Below, piece after piece: positions 29,073 through 37,178 of a DNA stretch of 64,000 bases; the stretch's first letter is position 1; every line of letters starts with the position of its first letter. Below the pieces are notes generated by a model, which worked only from the letters and a program-made list of their open reading frames with translations, was not told the DNA's origin and searched no databases. Made by a program: the position numbers and the translations under genes. Origin of the DNA: Frateuria defendens (GTDB lineage: Bacteria > Pseudomonadota > Gammaproteobacteria > Xanthomonadales > Rhodanobacteraceae). The DNA is taken from the NCBI RefSeq assembly GCF_001182895.1, contig NZ_LFQR01000030.1:1-64000 (forward strand), in the 5' to 3' direction.

Positions 29073-30334
29073 GGGCGGTTCTCCCGGAGGTGGGCCACCT
29101 GTTCGTCCAGGCCGGACCAGGGCGCGGCGTGCGGCGCGGTGGAGCGCAGGTAGGCGACGACGTCGGCGATCTGCCGGTCGTTCAGGACATCGGCGAACGG
29201 CGGCATGTAGGTCGTGCTCCCGGGCTGCGACGGCCACGCCAGCCCCTCGCGGATCGTCATGACCGCGTTGCGCGGCGAGGGGCCGAAGACGGCCGAGCTC
29301 ATCGCCAGGGCCGGGCGGCCCATGGCGCCGCGCATCGGCGAGCCCTCGCCGTGGCATTCCGCGCAGGCGCCGGCGAAGACCTGCCTGCCGCGGTCGATGC
29401 GCTGGTCCTGGTCGCCCGGCGGCGCGGGGGGCTCGACGGTACGCAGCGGTTTTTGCAGCGTGAGCAGGTATGCCGCGATGGCCTGCACGTCCTCGCGTGG
29501 CACGCGGCCCAGGTTCTCGGTCACGGGGCGCATGGGCCCGGCGGCGGCGCCGTGTTCGCTGGCGAGGCCGGTGCGCAGGTAGTCGACGATCTGCCCGGCG
29601 GTCCAGGGCTGCGGTGCGGCCGCCAGCTGGTCCAGGGCCGGCGCCGACCAATCGTCCACCACGCCGCCCTGCATGGATTCGCGGTGCTTCTCGCCGCCGA
29701 TGACGCCCAGCGGCGTGTGGCACGAGGAACAGTGGCCCAGGCCCTCGACGAGGTATCTGCCGCGCTCCGCGGGAGCATCGCCGGTGGCCGGCTCCGGACC
29801 TTCCCGCAGGTACAGGAGGTTCCAGAACGCGAGCGACGGGCGAAAGCGCAACGGCAGCGGCAGCTCGTTGCGGCGCGCCGGCGCATGGACCGGCGTGCGG
29901 GTCATGAGGAAGGCGTAGGCGGCGCGCAGGTCCTCGTCGGTGACCTTGGTGTAGTGGATGTACGGAAAGGCCGGATACAGCAGATGGCCGTCGCGCGAGA
30001 CGCCTTGGCGCATCGCGCGACGGAAAGCCTCGAAGGACCACTCGCCGATGCCCGTTCCGCGGTCGGGCGTGATGTTGGTGGTGTAGAGGGTGCCGAAGGG
30101 CGTCTTAAGCGGCAGGCCGCCCGCATAGGCGCGGCCGCCCGGCGCCGTGTGGCACACCACGCAGTCGCCCAGGGCGACGATGCGCTCACCCTGGGCGACC
30201 AGCGCCGGCGACAGTGCGACGTCGGGCCGCGCCACCGGAGCGATGGCCGGCTTGATGGCCAGCGCGAGAAACAGGCCGATCCCGATGAAGCCGGCCGCGC
30301 CGATGCCCGCCAGGATCTTCTGCCGTCTGTTCAT
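29069..30334 (-). CDS. tri-haem c-type cytochrome subunit
   Basis: A 421-residue membrane-anchored cytochrome with an N-terminal hydrophobic anchor (IGAAGFIGIGLFLALAI) and three CXXCH haem sites: C58-H62 (CVVCH), C202-H206 (CSSCH) and C324-H328 (CAECH). This three-domain layout is that of cytochrome subunits of periplasmic alcohol, gluconate and aldehyde dehydrogenases. It is the first gene of the unit and should pass electrons from the molybdenum/iron-sulfur subunits to the quinone pool or oxidases. Divergent from a LysR gene across 229 bp that hold element E. Confidence 0.93.
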   Translation of the reverse strand: MNRRQKILAGIGAAGFIGIGLFLALAIKPAIAPVARPDVALSPALVAQGERIVALGDCVVCHTAPGGRAYAGGLPLKTPFGTLYTTNITPDRGTGIGEWSFEAFRRAMRQGVSRDGHLLYPAFPYIHYTKVTDEDLRAAYAFLMTRTPVHAPARRNELPLPLRFRPSLAFWNLLYLREGPEPATGDAPAERGRYLVEGLGHCSSCHTPLGVIGGEKHRESMQGGVVDDWSAPALDQLAAAPQPWTAGQIVDYLRTGLASEHGAAAGPMRPVTENLGRVPREDVQAIAAYLLTLQKPLRTVEPPAPPGDQDQRIDRGRQVFAGACAECHGEGSPMRGAMGRPALAMSSAVFGPSPRNAVMTIREGLAWPSQPGSTTYMPPFADVLNDRQIADVVAYLRSTAPHAAPWSGLDEQVAHLRENRP

Positions 30335-30427
30335 AGGCGTCTCCTGAGCCGCGCACTACGGGGGGGAAGGCGTCCTGACTACGAGGATCGACATGGCGTG
30401 AGTAGACGGGGCGGCGCCTGCGCGGAG

Positions 30428-30445
30428 AATCCCCCGTTCGAGGCA
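30428..30445 (-). promoter_or_regulatory. recurrent CCCCC-N-TTCG element, site E
   Basis: Plus-strand AATCCCCCGTTCGAGGCA; minus-strand TGCCTCGAACGGGGGATT. It lies in the divergent region 93 bp before the cytochrome gene and 118 bp before the LysR gene. It matches sites A and B at the C5-N-TTCGRG core. Confidence 0.5.
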
Positions 30446-30563
30446 TCGCGCATTGCGTAAGATGGGTAATTCGGCTCGGCGCCGTGCGTCACGGCGCGCC
30501 TTGCCCGCATGCGCCTTCCGGGCGAGTCCTTGTCTTGCGTTGTGTATGGAGTTCGGAGTTCCG

Positions 30564-31499
30564 ATGGACCGCTTGTCGACGCTGCAGATTCTGGTCGCGG
30601 TGATGGAGGCGGGGTCCTTTTCCGCCGCGGCCAAGCGCTTGGGGCTGGGGCAGCCGGCGGTGTCGAAATCGGTCGCGCAGCTGGAGCGGCACCTTGGCAC
30701 GCGCCTCTTCGTGCGCACCACGCGGGGCCTCAACCCCACCGGGCCGGCGCGCCTCTACTACGAGCACGCGCGCCAGGCGCTGCTGCACGTGGACGAAGCC
30801 GAGCTGGCCGCGCGCGGGGAGGGCGCGGCCCTGGCGGGTGTGCTGCGGGTGAGCTCCCCGGTGACCTTCACGCGGATGCAGATCATCCCCCGGCTCGGGC
30901 CGTTTCTCGCCGCGCATCCCGGGCTGGCGCTGGACATCGTGCTCGACGACCGGCACGTCGACCTGCTCCGGGAAGGCGTGGACATGGCGCTGCGCGTCGG
31001 CTCCCTGGACGATTCCTCGATGACGGCGCGCCGCCTGGCCCGCTCGCGGCGGGTCGTGCTGGCCTCCGCCCGCTACATCGAACGCCACGGCGTGCCGCGC
31101 GAGCCGGCGGACCTCGCGCGGCATGCCTTCGTGATCTACACGCAGTCCCGGACGCCTCGCAGCCTCAAGCTCCGGCGCGGCGAGGAGAGCGTGCAGGTGC
31201 CTCTCGACGGCCGCCTCACCGTCAGCGCCGCCGAGGGCCTGCGCGAAGCGGTATTGGCCGGCCTCGGCATGGCCTCGATCTCGACCTGGGTGTTCGCCGA
31301 GGAGCTGGCTCGGGGCGAGGTGGTGGAGGTGCTGGGCGACTGGTCCCAGCCGCCGGTGGATGCCTGGGCGGTCTACCCGTCCGGGCATCTGCCCTCCGCG
31401 AAGGCCAGGGCCTTCGCGGACTACGTGGAGCAGTTGCTCGCGCCGGACGCGGTCGCTCACGGCGACATCGACAGCGAGCGGCCAAGACGGCGCCCGTAG
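30564..31499 (+). CDS. LysR-family transcriptional regulator
   Basis: A 311-residue LysR regulator. The helix-turn-helix lies at about residues 5-60 (GSFSAAAKRLGLGQPAVSKS) and the effector domain follows. The start at 30564 has GGAG 6 bases upstream; an ATG at 30546 is also in frame. Divergent transcription from the molybdenum-oxidoreductase operon suggests it controls that operon. Its 3' end overlaps the convergent monooxygenase gene by 43 bases. The closest type is the CrgA/AaeR-like group with a short effector domain; the inducer is unknown. Confidence 0.9.
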   Translation: MDRLSTLQILVAVMEAGSFSAAAKRLGLGQPAVSKSVAQLERHLGTRLFVRTTRGLNPTGPARLYYEHARQALLHVDEAELAARGEGAALAGVLRVSSPVTFTRMQIIPRLGPFLAAHPGLALDIVLDDRHVDLLREGVDMALRVGSLDDSSMTARRLARSRRVVLASARYIERHGVPREPADLARHAFVIYTQSRTPRSLKLRRGEESVQVPLDGRLTVSAAEGLREAVLAGLGMASISTWVFAEELARGEVVEVLGDWSQPPVDAWAVYPSGHLPSAKARAFADYVEQLLAPDAVAHGDIDSERPRRRP

Positions 31500-32587
31500 T
31501 CGACCATGGCCCGGCCCTGCGGCAGGCGGGCGCGTTCGTAGGCGGCCAGCGCCTCGTCCACGGGGCGGCCGTCCAGCGCGGCGGCCAGCGCCATCGCATC
31601 GCCGGCGGCCTTGGCCACGCCCATCGCCGTGTGCGGCCGCGCGATGAAGGCGGCATCGCCGAGCAGCGCGATCCGCTGGCGCACCATGCGCGGGGTTTCG
31701 TACTCGTAGATCGGCTGCACGAACGGCTGCGCCTGTGCCGCCACGGCGGCCGCGAACTGGGGCGGGAGCTGCGCGCGGGCATCGGCCTGCAACGAGGCGC
31801 GGATGTCCGCGGGCAGCTCGCCGGGGCCGAGCGACAGCGCGCCGGCGCGCCCTGCATGGGCCAGCAGGTCCTGCAACGCCTCGGGCGACAACGGGCGATA
31901 CCACACCCAGTTGTAGCGTCGCTCGCCTACGGCGGTCTCACCCTCGGCGCCGGGTATCAGGTAACCCAGGGCGTGCATCCCGCGGCCATTGTGAAAAGCC
32001 ATGCGCCCAAAGAGCTCGCCCGCGGCGTCCGGCGGCATGGCCGCCTCGGGCACCAGACCGCGCCATGCCGCGTAGCCGACATAGTCGGGGCGGATGCGCT
32101 CCTCCGCCCCGTTGCCGGCCACGAGGCCGCGGACCATGGAGCCCTGGCCGTCGGCGCCGATCAGCAGGTCGAACCCGAACGCGCGGCCGTCTTCCAGCAC
32201 GACCTGCACGCCGTCGGGGGACGGCACGGCTTCGCCGACCGTGGCGCCGGTGAGGTAGAGGTGCTCGGGCAGCAGCTTGCGGAAGCCGTCGTAGAGCAGG
32301 TCCCAGGACATCTGCATCTGCGGGCTGGCCTCGCGCGAGGTCACCGCGCCGTGCGCGTCCAGCATGATGCGCTCGGCGGCCCACACACCCTTCTCCGCCA
32401 GGCGGGGCAGCCCCACCTGGCGGAGGATGCGCGTTACCGGCTCCTGCACCACCAGGCCGGCGCCCCGCCGGGCCAGACCATGGCGGGCGCGTTCCATCAC
32501 GGTGACCCGGTGCCCCTGCCGTGCCAGGAGGACGGCCGCGAACAGGCCGCCCACCGAACCCCCTACCATACCAATGCGAAGACTCAT
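31457..32587 (-). CDS. FAD-dependent monooxygenase
   Basis: A 376-residue class A flavoprotein hydroxylase. The dinucleotide motif is IGMVGGSVGGLFAAVLLARQ near the N-terminus, followed by the second FAD motif DLLIGADGQGSMVR and the GD motif ALLGDAAFIARPHTAMG. Such enzymes hydroxylate aromatic or heterocyclic compounds with NAD(P)H and O2. It lies next to the molybdenum hydroxylase cluster and directly downstream of an MFS transporter gene (13 bases between), which suggests a joint role in handling an aromatic or N-heterocyclic compound; this is inference. Confidence 0.88.
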   Translation of the reverse strand: MSLRIGMVGGSVGGLFAAVLLARQGHRVTVMERARHGLARRGAGLVVQEPVTRILRQVGLPRLAEKGVWAAERIMLDAHGAVTSREASPQMQMSWDLLYDGFRKLLPEHLYLTGATVGEAVPSPDGVQVVLEDGRAFGFDLLIGADGQGSMVRGLVAGNGAEERIRPDYVGYAAWRGLVPEAAMPPDAAGELFGRMAFHNGRGMHALGYLIPGAEGETAVGERRYNWVWYRPLSPEALQDLLAHAGRAGALSLGPGELPADIRASLQADARAQLPPQFAAAVAAQAQPFVQPIYEYETPRMVRQRIALLGDAAFIARPHTAMGVAKAAGDAMALAAALDGRPVDEALAAYERARLPQGRAMVDYGRRLGRSLSMSP

Positions 32588-32600
32588 GGCTCGGCCCTCC

Positions 32601-33797
32601 TCACTGCACCGTGTGGGCCAGGCGGCCGCTGCGACCGCGCAGCAGGCTCACCGCGAGCGCGCCTACCGGCAGCACGCCGCCGAGAATCGAGACGCCCGCC
32701 CAGCCGTAGTGGTGCCAGGCCGCCGAGGAGAGCAGCGAGCCCAGCGCGCCGCCCACGAACATCACCGTCATGAACAGGGCGTTGAGGCGGCTCTTGTACT
32801 CCGGGTGCAGGCCATAGATGACGTGCTGGTGGGAGACCAGGGCGATCTGCACGCCGAAGTCCAGCACCACCACGCCGGCGACCAGCCCCCACAGGCTCGA
32901 CCAGGTGCCGAAGATCGCCCAGGCCGCGAGGGTCGCGACCGCGCCCAGCGCGATGACCGGCGCCGGCCCCCTGCGATCGGCGACGCGGCCGGCGACCGGC
33001 GCCATCGCCACGCCCACTGCGCCCACGATGCCGAACAGGCCCGCGGCGGCGGCGCCGAGGTTGAGCGGCGGCTGGGCCAGGCGCAGGGCGAGCGTGGTCC
33101 AGAAGGCCGAGAACGAGGCGAACAGCAGTGCCTGCGTCACCGCCGCGCGGCGCAGCACCGGCTCGCCTGCCCACAGCTTGCCCAGGGAGGCCAGCAGCTG
33201 GCCGTAGCGCAGGGGCTGGCGCGGGTGGTGGGCCGGCAGCGAACGCCCCATCAGGATCGCGCCCATCAGAGCAATCGGCACGGCCAGCCAGAACATGGTG
33301 CGCCATCCGCCCAGGCTGGACACCACGCCCGCCAGGGTGCGGCTGAGCAGGATGCCGGTGAGCAGGCCGCTCATGACGCTGCCGATGGCCGCGCCGCGCT
33401 TCTCCGGCGCGGCGAGGATCGCGGCGAACGGCACGATCTGCTGGGCGACCGTGGACGCCGCGCCCACCAGCACCGAGGCGACGGCCAGCGCGGCCAGGCC
33501 CGGGGCCAGCGCCGCCACCATCAGGGCCGCGGCCAGCACCAGGAACTGCACGACGATCAGGCGGCGGCGCTCCAGCATGTCGCCGAGCGGCAGCAGGAAC
33601 AGCAGGCCGACCGCATAGCCCAACTGGGTCAGGGTGGGGATCCAGCCGCCGACGCGCGGGTCGCCCAGGCTGTTGCCCATGACGCCCAGCATGGGCTGGT
33701 TGTAATAGATGTTGGCTACCGCGAGGCCCGACGCCAGGGCCATGGCGAAGAGCGTTGCCCTGGACAGGTGCGGTGAGGGTGCGGGATGGCTGGACAT
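32601..33797 (-). CDS. MFS transporter (DHA1-type exporter)
   Basis: A 398-residue protein with 12 hydrophobic segments. Typical early MFS text is present: NIYYNQPMLGVMG and GYAVGLLFLLPLGDMLERRRL (motif A). The start at 33797 is preferred; a longer frame from 33830 lacks a ribosome-binding site. It is transcribed ahead of the FAD monooxygenase, 13 bases apart, and divergently from osmC and dps. It probably exports a small organic compound. The 382-bp divergent region carries element D and a separate palindrome. Confidence 0.88.
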   Translation of the reverse strand: MSSHPAPSPHLSRATLFAMALASGLAVANIYYNQPMLGVMGNSLGDPRVGGWIPTLTQLGYAVGLLFLLPLGDMLERRRLIVVQFLVLAAALMVAALAPGLAALAVASVLVGAASTVAQQIVPFAAILAAPEKRGAAIGSVMSGLLTGILLSRTLAGVVSSLGGWRTMFWLAVPIALMGAILMGRSLPAHHPRQPLRYGQLLASLGKLWAGEPVLRRAAVTQALLFASFSAFWTTLALRLAQPPLNLGAAAAGLFGIVGAVGVAMAPVAGRVADRRGPAPVIALGAVATLAAWAIFGTWSSLWGLVAGVVVLDFGVQIALVSHQHVIYGLHPEYKSRLNALFMTVMFVGGALGSLLSSAAWHHYGWAGVSILGGVLPVGALAVSLLRGRSGRLAHTVQ

Positions 33798-33879
33798 GGC
33801 GAATTCCAAATCAAGGAGAACGGCCGGCATGCTAGGGAGCGCGTCGCCGCCGCAGAACCGGGGTGGCGGGAACATCAGT

Positions 33880-33896
33880 CATTCCGGGCGGGAATG
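33880..33896. promoter_or_regulatory. palindrome CATTCC-N5-GGAATG
   Basis: Perfect 6-bp arms around GGGCG, 83 bp upstream of the MFS start. Operator role is inferred from position and symmetry only. Confidence 0.35.
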
Positions 33897-33996
33897 GCTT
33901 GAACGTGGCGCCCGCCGCGATGGCGGGGCGATCAAGCGGAACGTGGCGCGCGCGTGCTTCGCGCAGGCGCGCGCCCTCCGTTCCGGGCATGCCGAT

Positions 33997-34014
33997 TCAC
34001 CCGTTTGGGGGTGG
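33997..34014 (+). promoter_or_regulatory. recurrent element, site D
   Basis: TCACCCGTTTGGGGGTGG, containing the dyad CACCC-N6-GGGTG. It shares ACCCGTTTGGG with site F and GGGGG with sites A, B and E. It lies 166 bp before osmC. Confidence 0.45.
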
Positions 34015-34179
34015 TGCCGAGCGATGCGCGCGCGGCAGGCTGTGACGCGAATCTTGGACGGCGCCGGCCGTTCTGGTACGTGGTGCAGCGGCATCGTCTC
34101 CGCCGCGTACAAGAGCACACGGGCGCAAGACCCCAGGATCGGGCGCATTGGGGCGGCGCGGCCGCCGAGGAGCAGCGAC

Positions 34180-34611
34180 ATGAAGATCACCCGCACCGCA
34201 TCGGTGGCCTGGCAGGGCGGCATCCGCGACGGCCAGGGCGCCATCACCACCGAGAGCCACGCGCTGGACGGCTACCCCTACGGCTTCGGCAGCCGCTTCG
34301 AAGGCAAGGCGGGCAGCAACCCCGAGGAGCTCGTGGCCGCGGCGCACGCCGGCTGCTTCACCATGGCGCTGTCGCTGCTGCTGGGGCAGGCCAAGCTGGC
34401 GCCGGAGAAGATCGAGACCCGCTGCGCGGTGACGCTGGAGCAGCTCGCCGACGGCTACGCCATCACCGCCTCGCACCTGACGGTGCGGGCGGCGGTGCCG
34501 GGCGCGGACGCGGCGACCTTCCTGCGCATCGCCCGCGAGGCCGAGGCGGGCTGCCCCGTCTCCAAGCTGCTCAAGGCCGAGATTTCCCTGGACGCGGGGC
34601 TGCTGGCCTAG
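34180..34611 (+). CDS. OsmC-family peroxidase
   Basis: A 143-residue OsmC-type thiol peroxidase. The two redox-active Cys are C59 (AAHAGCFTMALS) and C125 (EAGCPVSKLL), and the N-terminus carries the dimer-forming strand region KITRTASVAWQGG. It reduces organic hydroperoxides in the cytoplasm. GAGGAG lies before the ATG at 34180. It is followed 76 bases later by dps, so the two form a small oxidative-stress unit. No OxyR or OhrR site could be identified with confidence upstream. Confidence 0.93.
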   Translation: MKITRTASVAWQGGIRDGQGAITTESHALDGYPYGFGSRFEGKAGSNPEELVAAAHAGCFTMALSLLLGQAKLAPEKIETRCAVTLEQLADGYAITASHLTVRAAVPGADAATFLRIAREAEAGCPVSKLLKAEISLDAGLLA

Positions 34612-34687
34612 CCGCGCGCCGCCGCGTCATTCCCCGGCGGCGCGGGCCCGGCCCCGTCGCCTTCCACCCCCTGCAACGGGAGCCATC

Positions 34688-35206
34688 ATGGGCAAGCAAG
34701 ACACGCTGGCGCGGCGCAAGGCGCCGCTGCACACGCGCAGCAATTTCTCCGACGACACCGTGGCCAACCTGAGCGGCGGGCTCAACGCCCTGCTGGCGGA
34801 CGTGCTCGCGCTCTACCTGAAAACCAAGAACTTTCACTGGCACATGTCCGGCCCGCACTTCCGCGACTTCCACCTGCTGCTGGACGAGCAGGGCGTGGAG
34901 ATCATCGGCATGGTGGACGAGATCGCCGAGCGCGTGCGCAAGCTGGGCGGCACCACGGTGCGCTCCGTCGGCCACGCTTCGCGCCTGCAGCGCCTGTCGG
35001 ACAACGACGCCGATTTCGTCACGCCCTCCGACATGCTGGCCGAGCTGCGCGAGGACAACCTGCGCCTCGCGGCCTCCATGCGCGAGACGCACGCGCTGTG
35101 CGACGAGAGCGGCGACGTGGCGAGCGCGAGCCTGCTGGAGAACTGGATCGACCAGGCCGAGCGGCGCACCTGGTTCCTGTTCGAGGCGACCCGCCAGTCC
35201 GCCTGA
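34688..35206 (+). CDS. dps: Dps-family ferritin-like DNA-protection protein
   Basis: A 172-residue Dps protein that forms a 12-subunit shell, oxidises Fe(II) with H2O2 and protects DNA. The inter-subunit ferroxidase ligands are visible in KTKNFHWHMSGPHFRDFHLL: H50, H62 and D66. The basic N-terminal tail (MGKQDTLARRKAPLHTR) may contact DNA. Placement after osmC fits a peroxide response. A GC-rich hairpin follows at 35221-35247. Confidence 0.94.
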   Translation: MGKQDTLARRKAPLHTRSNFSDDTVANLSGGLNALLADVLALYLKTKNFHWHMSGPHFRDFHLLLDEQGVEIIGMVDEIAERVRKLGGTTVRSVGHASRLQRLSDNDADFVTPSDMLAELREDNLRLAASMRETHALCDESGDVASASLLENWIDQAERRTWFLFEATRQSA

Positions 35207-35220
35207 CGCGCGAGGCGGGC

Positions 35221-35247
35221 ACGGCCGCGGCCATGAGCCGCGGCCGT
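35221..35247 (+). terminator. hairpin after dps
   Basis: Perfect 10-bp arms ACGGCCGCGG and CCGCGGCCGT around CCATGAG, followed by CTTGG. The T-tract is poor, so factor-independent action is uncertain. Confidence 0.5.
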
Positions 35248-35323
35248 CTTGGCGTGCCCGGCGATGCGTCGTGCCCGATGAGCGGGGCAGGGCGGCGCTC
35301 GGTGCGGTGAGGCGAGCCCGGCT

Positions 35324-35350
35324 ATGGCGCCCCATTCTCCGGGGCGCCAT
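35324..35350 (-). terminator. hairpin after the DUF2384-like gene
   Basis: Perfect 10-bp arms ATGGCGCCCC and GGGGCGCCAT around ATTCTCC, 15 bases past the stop of the minus-strand gene. It lacks a T-tract. Confidence 0.4.
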
Positions 35351-35364
35351 GCCTCCAATCACTA

Positions 35365-35742
35365 TCAGTAGGCCATCGGCGTGCGGATCGAGCCGCTGCC
35401 GGCCTCGACGCCGCCGAGGCCGGCCACCAGCTCCCACACCGCGTCCTCGTCGCCGTCGGCCAGCGCCTCGCAGGCGCTCTTGCCGCCGAGCGCGCGCTGG
35501 TGCATGCACATCCAGCGCGCGGCGCGCGGGCGGTCGCCGATGCTTTCGAGCAGCAGCTGCGCGATCGAAGGGTGGCGATGCTCCAGCACCAGCAGGGCGT
35601 TCTGTATCGCCTTTTCCAGCAGACGCTGCAGGTGCGCGATCTCCTCGGCGGCGGTTGCGTAGGCTTGCGTGCTCGCGGCGAGGTCCCGTTCCACGCGCGC
35701 CATCGTGGACGCAGCGCCTGCCTCCGGGCGTCGCGCGCTCAT
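35365..35742 (-). CDS. small protein with DUF2384-like (antitoxin Xre/MbcA/ParS) C-terminus
   Basis: A 125-residue protein. The N-terminal half is helical and probably coiled-coil (ARVERDLAASTQAYATAAEE). The second half, RPRAARWMCMHQRALGGKSA then CEALADGDEDAVWELVAGL, resembles the toxin-binding DUF2384 domain, whose usual text is W...PNRALGGKSPLELL. The usual RES or Xre toxin partner is missing; the upstream partner gene is a 106-residue unknown, overlapping by 4 bases (ATGA). It could be a regulator or a toxin-antitoxin-derived pair. Assignment of the domain is tentative. Confidence 0.6.
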   Translation of the reverse strand: MSARRPEAGAASTMARVERDLAASTQAYATAAEEIAHLQRLLEKAIQNALLVLEHRHPSIAQLLLESIGDRPRAARWMCMHQRALGGKSACEALADGDEDAVWELVAGLGGVEAGSGSIRTPMAY

Positions 35743-36059
35743 CCGCGTTCCCCGCGCAGGATCGCGGTGAGGAAAGCCATCACGCGCCCGCTCTGCCCAC
35801 GCAGCACGAGCTGCTCGGCGGTGAAGCCGCCCAGTTCCTCGATGCACACCCGCCGGAACCAGGCCAGCGCCGTGCCGGGGTCGGGCTCGATCGCCACGGC
35901 GACCTGGATGATGGTGAGGGCATCGGGCGCCAGGCCGAAGACCATCGCTTCGGCGTGCTCGCCAGGGGGCGCAAGTGCGGCGGCCTCGGCCATCGCGGTA
36001 TCGGGCCGCCTGGGCGCGGCCGCTGCGAACGAGACGATGTTCGGGGGCGTTCGGGTCAT
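35739..36059 (-). CDS. 106-residue protein of unknown function, partner of the DUF2384-like gene
   Basis: It begins MTRTPPNIVSFAAAAPRRPD, has an Ala-rich middle (AMAEAAALAPPGEHAEAMVF) and ends with a helical stretch (FTAEQLVLRGQSGRVMAFLT). An AGGAGAG site precedes the ATG at 36059. It is the first gene of a two-gene unit. No family recognised. The strict coupling to a DUF2384-like protein suggests the two interact, but there is no toxin motif to support a toxin-antitoxin role. Confidence 0.55.
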   Translation of the reverse strand: MTRTPPNIVSFAAAAPRRPDTAMAEAAALAPPGEHAEAMVFGLAPDALTIIQVAVAIEPDPGTALAWFRRVCIEELGGFTAEQLVLRGQSGRVMAFLTAILRGERG

Positions 36060-36239
36060 GGCCTGGTCTCTCCTGTGGGCGGGAGGATGGATCGCTCGCC
36101 TTTCGGTTTCCTTGCAGGCGCAGCCGTGGCGAACCGCCCGCCGAGGCGCGGCTCGCTCACCGTATATGCCCAGGTTAGGCGCAGCCGGCGCGGGCTTATT
36201 GATCGCTACGGCGCTTTTTGCCGATGCCGGCTGACAGGG

Positions 36240-36578
36240 TGCCGGCAAGGGGTGATGGCGCAGTGACATGTCCTGCACGCGCAATGTGGCGGTAAGGTCG
36301 GCGCTGGGCGCGGTTCCTGTCGGTTGGAAACTGGTGGCAGGCAGTGTGACCACGCCAGAGGCCATGTCGTAAGTGCCTGCCAGAGTGGGGGCCGCTCCGG
36401 CTTGCGGCAATGCAAAGCCTTTGAGCTGGCCGTTGGCCGCATCTTGATTCAACTGTTGCAGCAGTTGCGCATCCTGGGTGATGGCGGCGCGCAGCTGCGC
36501 TTCCTGATCCGGCGTGATGCCGGGTTGCGCTGCAAACAGGGCAATGGCGGCTTGCAGCTGGGTATTGGGATTGGCCAT
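36240..36578 (-). pseudogene. N-terminal fragment of a larger protein
   Basis: The frame starts MANPNTQLQAAIALFAAQPG and continues through DQEAQLRAAITQDAQLLQQL and GTYDMASGVVTLPATSF as orderly, protein-like sequence. After about residue 104 (TATLRVQDMSLR) it turns into Pro/Arg-rich background text. So only the first hundred residues of a longer protein survive. I do not recognise the family with confidence. It marks the left side of a patch of broken, AT-richer genes next to tRNA-Pro. Confidence 0.5.
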
Positions 36579-36819
36579 GGATTATTTACCCCCACCCACA
36601 CTGATGGATTCGACGCAAAGATGCTGTAGCTTCGCGTCTGGGGCAGATGCCTCCGGCCGCTCAATAATTAGGACGCCATGACTCACACTCCCGTCGTGAA
36701 CATGGCTTCAGCATCCTCCGCGGCCGTCGCAAATCACGCGACTTGCCACTGAGGTTCGACGCTAATCAGGAAGTGCGAAGGATGAGATTCTGGCTCGAAT
36801 CATTGCCATCTTGGGCGTC

Positions 36820-37092
36820 ATGCCATTTTCAACGACTACGGGGCCAGTAAGCGCGAATGATTTGCTGGTGATGAACGGAGCCAAGCAGACACCCTTCAAG
36901 GACTTCAAGGCTATAGGGGACTTCTTGAAGGCGCATCGAGTCCTCAAGTGGGAGGACGACATTGCTCGTCTTCTGGATGAGCAGCGGATATCCACGGAGG
37001 AGTTAAAGGAAGCTATGCCTAGGAGCGGCGAACTAGCCGGCCTTCTGGCATCCATAGGCAGGCGGAAGAAGAGGGTAGCCAAGGCCGGTTGA
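36820..37092 (+). CDS. hypothetical protein, probably N-terminally truncated
   Basis: A 90-residue frame (MPFSTTTGPVSANDLLVMNG...) with helical, charged text ending RRKKRVAKAG. The same frame stays open upstream to 36766 with plausible residues (KDEILARIIAILG) but without a start codon that has a ribosome-binding site, so the true N-terminus may have been lost. Base composition is lower in GC than the housekeeping genes around it. No family recognised; not necessarily expressed. Confidence 0.45.
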   Translation: MPFSTTTGPVSANDLLVMNGAKQTPFKDFKAIGDFLKAHRVLKWEDDIARLLDEQRISTEELKEAMPRSGELAGLLASIGRRKKRVAKAG

Positions 37093-37178
37093 TGCGAAAG
37101 CCACGCCGCTGGCGTTGCCTCGGCGTGGCACCCTTCCAAAGTTGAACCTGGCCTTTGCTGAAGCAAGGAGCATCCACA

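Larger units (their letters stand above)
33798..34179. other. divergent regulatory region between the MFS gene and osmC
   Basis: No gene is seen in 382 bases. Two possible operators stand out: the palindrome CATTCC-N5-GGAATG at 33880-33896, nearer the MFS gene, and element D at 33997-34014. Both should be considered for control of the MFS/monooxygenase unit and of osmC-dps. Confidence 0.5.

Noticed and set aside
36678-36752. 24-codon ORF beginning MTHTPVVNMA
   Set aside because: Only a weak AGGAC upstream, no neighbours and no motif; too short to call.
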